Shown here in pieces: positions 4,986-5,600 of a stretch of DNA of 5,600 nt. Within the stretch, counting starts at the first letter, position 1; every line of letters begins with the position of its first letter. A program made the translations under genes and the position numbers. Source of the DNA: Methanoregula sp. (GTDB lineage Archaea; Halobacteriota; Methanomicrobia; Methanomicrobiales; Methanospirillaceae). The notes under the pieces are model-generated. The model searched no databases. It had not been told where the DNA came from and saw only the letters and a list, made by a program, of their open reading frames with translations. The stretch spans positions 1-5,600 of the forward strand of contig PMKW01000018.1 of NCBI GenBank assembly GCA_003157895.1, given 5' to 3'.

Positions 4986-5600
4986 ATGAAAGTAACTGTG
5001 TTTTGTAATGTAATATTCATAATCGTATTAGTCGCACTAATTTCGATACCGGCGGTCAATGCAGAAAACGTTTCGAATAACACCTCCTCTGTGCCTATGA
5101 TGATACCTAGTTCAATGGACATCGGGGTAGGATCAGTCGCGCCAGCTACTTCTTCAACTGATCAAAAGGCCGCATCCTTGAGAAGTTTCGCAAGTTTGTC
5201 CACAAATTCGTACCAGAACTCCTCGTCCAATATATCTGGTATTGAATGGCAGGATCTCCTCGGGGGCAGCTATGGGGAGACTTTGTCCAGTATCCAGCAG
5301 ACTCCCGACAGGGGATACATTGCGTGCGGTGAGGAAGGATCTCTTGGTGGTGATGGGAATGTTGAATCTTCTCATGGGGGAGGGGATGTTTGGGTAGTCA
5401 AGTTTGATTCAACCGGCAACCTAACATGGCAGAAATCATTTGGTGGTAGTAATTATGATCAGGCATTCAGTATACGACCGACTTCTGATGGCGGATATGT
5501 TTTTGCCGGTGAAACCAATTCCAGCACCAACGGAGATGTTGGCCAGAATCATGGCGGTAAAGATGCCTGGATAGTGAAACTGGATTCAACCGGTAACCTC
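4986..5600 (+). CDS. Secreted repeat protein, beta-propeller-like (5' part)
   Basis: The first 205 residues are visible and the gene runs off the window. Residues 1-26 are a Sec signal peptide: Lys2, a hydrophobic core ~FIIVLVALIS, and predicted cleavage after PAVNA. Residues 27-85 are a Ser/Thr/Asn-rich linker with several N-glycosylation sequons (N28VS, N32TS, N78SS, N82IS). From Trp88 a 60-residue unit begins: WQxxxGGSxxxxxxSIxxTxDxGYxxxGE, then GDxxxxHGGxDxWxVKxDSTGNL. It recurs from Trp148, and a third copy should follow beyond the window. Such repeats occur in large secreted proteins of methanogens and bacteria and resemble propeller blades; many carry C-terminal PKD or anchoring domains, which cannot be seen here. 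A surface or extracellular binding role is inferred. Base composition is visibly more AT-rich than that of the two large genes. Start set by GGAGG and the signal peptide. Confidence 0.88.
   Translation, partial: MKVTVFCNVIFIIVLVALISIPAVNAENVSNNTSSVPMMIPSSMDIGVGSVAPATSSTDQKAASLRSFASLSTNSYQNSSSNISGIEWQDLLGGSYGETLSSIQQTPDRGYIACGEEGSLGGDGNVESSHGGGDVWVVKFDSTGNLTWQKSFGGSNYDQAFSIRPTSDGGYVFAGETNSSTNGDVGQNHGGKDAWIVKLDSTGNL
5247..5426 (+). repeat. Protein repeat unit 1 (60 codons)
   Basis: This unit runs from Trp88 to Thr147 of the secreted protein. It starts WQDLLGGS, has the weaker DRGYIACGE core in place of DGGY, and ends VVKFDSTGNLT. It carries the only cysteine of the mature region seen so far (Cys114). 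Confidence 0.75.
5427..5600 (+). repeat. Protein repeat unit 2 (cut by window end)
   Basis: This unit starts at Trp148 (WQKSFGGS), exactly 60 residues after unit 1. It has the consensus DGGYVFAGE, GDVGQNHGG and DAWIVKLDSTGNL. DNA identity with unit 1 is high at the GATTCAACCGG boundary but low elsewhere, so the duplication is old. Confidence 0.75.

Noticed and set aside
4847..5375. Minus-strand open frames opposite the leader and secreted-protein gene
   Set aside because: The plus strand has a Shine-Dalgarno, signal peptide and repeats across the same DNA; the minus frames have no start signals or recognisable sequence.
1..5600. CRISPR array, tRNA, rRNA, insertion sequence or attachment site
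   Set aside because: No regularly spaced direct repeats, cloverleaf-like or GTTCGAATC-type segments, transposase-like protein or terminal repeats were found.

Overview
The window looks like chromosomal DNA of a methanogenic archaeon, most likely of the Methanomicrobiales (Methanoregula/Methanosphaerula/Methanospirillum type). Three things support this: a receiver/PAS protein of the kind abundant in these genomes, an ADP-forming acyl-CoA synthetase (an archaeal-style energy enzyme), and archaeal-type TATA boxes and T-tract terminators. The order-level assignment is inferred from protein style, not from a marker gene.

Layout. (1) Positions 2-397 (+) hold the 3' end of a small winged-helix protein. 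It has a C-terminal four-cysteine cluster resembling the Fe-S domain of TFE-beta/Rpc34, and a T-tract terminator follows it. (2) Positions 538-2217 (+) encode a 559-residue soluble protein with the order receiver - PAS - PAS - diadenylate cyclase (DAC, DisA_N). It is predicted to couple PAS sensing to synthesis of cyclic di-AMP. Its receiver domain is degenerate: Tyr sits at the phosphoacceptor position. (3) Positions 2218-2441 are a convergent intergenic stretch with a GC-rich hairpin and an imperfect inverted repeat. (4) Positions 2442-4511 (-) encode a 689-residue ADP-forming acetyl/acyl-CoA synthetase. The ATP-grasp (beta) part precedes the CoA-binding/ligase (alpha) part, and both active-site histidines are visible. 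(5) Positions 4512-4985 are a 474-bp divergent intergenic region. It holds two overlapping palindromes whose half-sites repeat every 10 bp, a clear TATA box, and a leader of about 140 nt able to form hairpins. (6) From 4986 (+) to the window end runs the 5' part of a secreted protein with a signal peptide, a Ser/Asn/Thr-rich linker and 60-residue GGS...DGGY...DxWxVKxDSTGN repeats, probably a beta-propeller-like surface protein.

The genes do not form one operon: each has its own spacing, and the acyl-CoA synthetase runs opposite to its neighbours. The most notable item is the receiver-PAS-PAS-DAC protein, a candidate signal-responsive archaeal c-di-AMP synthase. The phased palindromes upstream of the secreted-protein promoter are the best candidate for an undescribed regulatory site.
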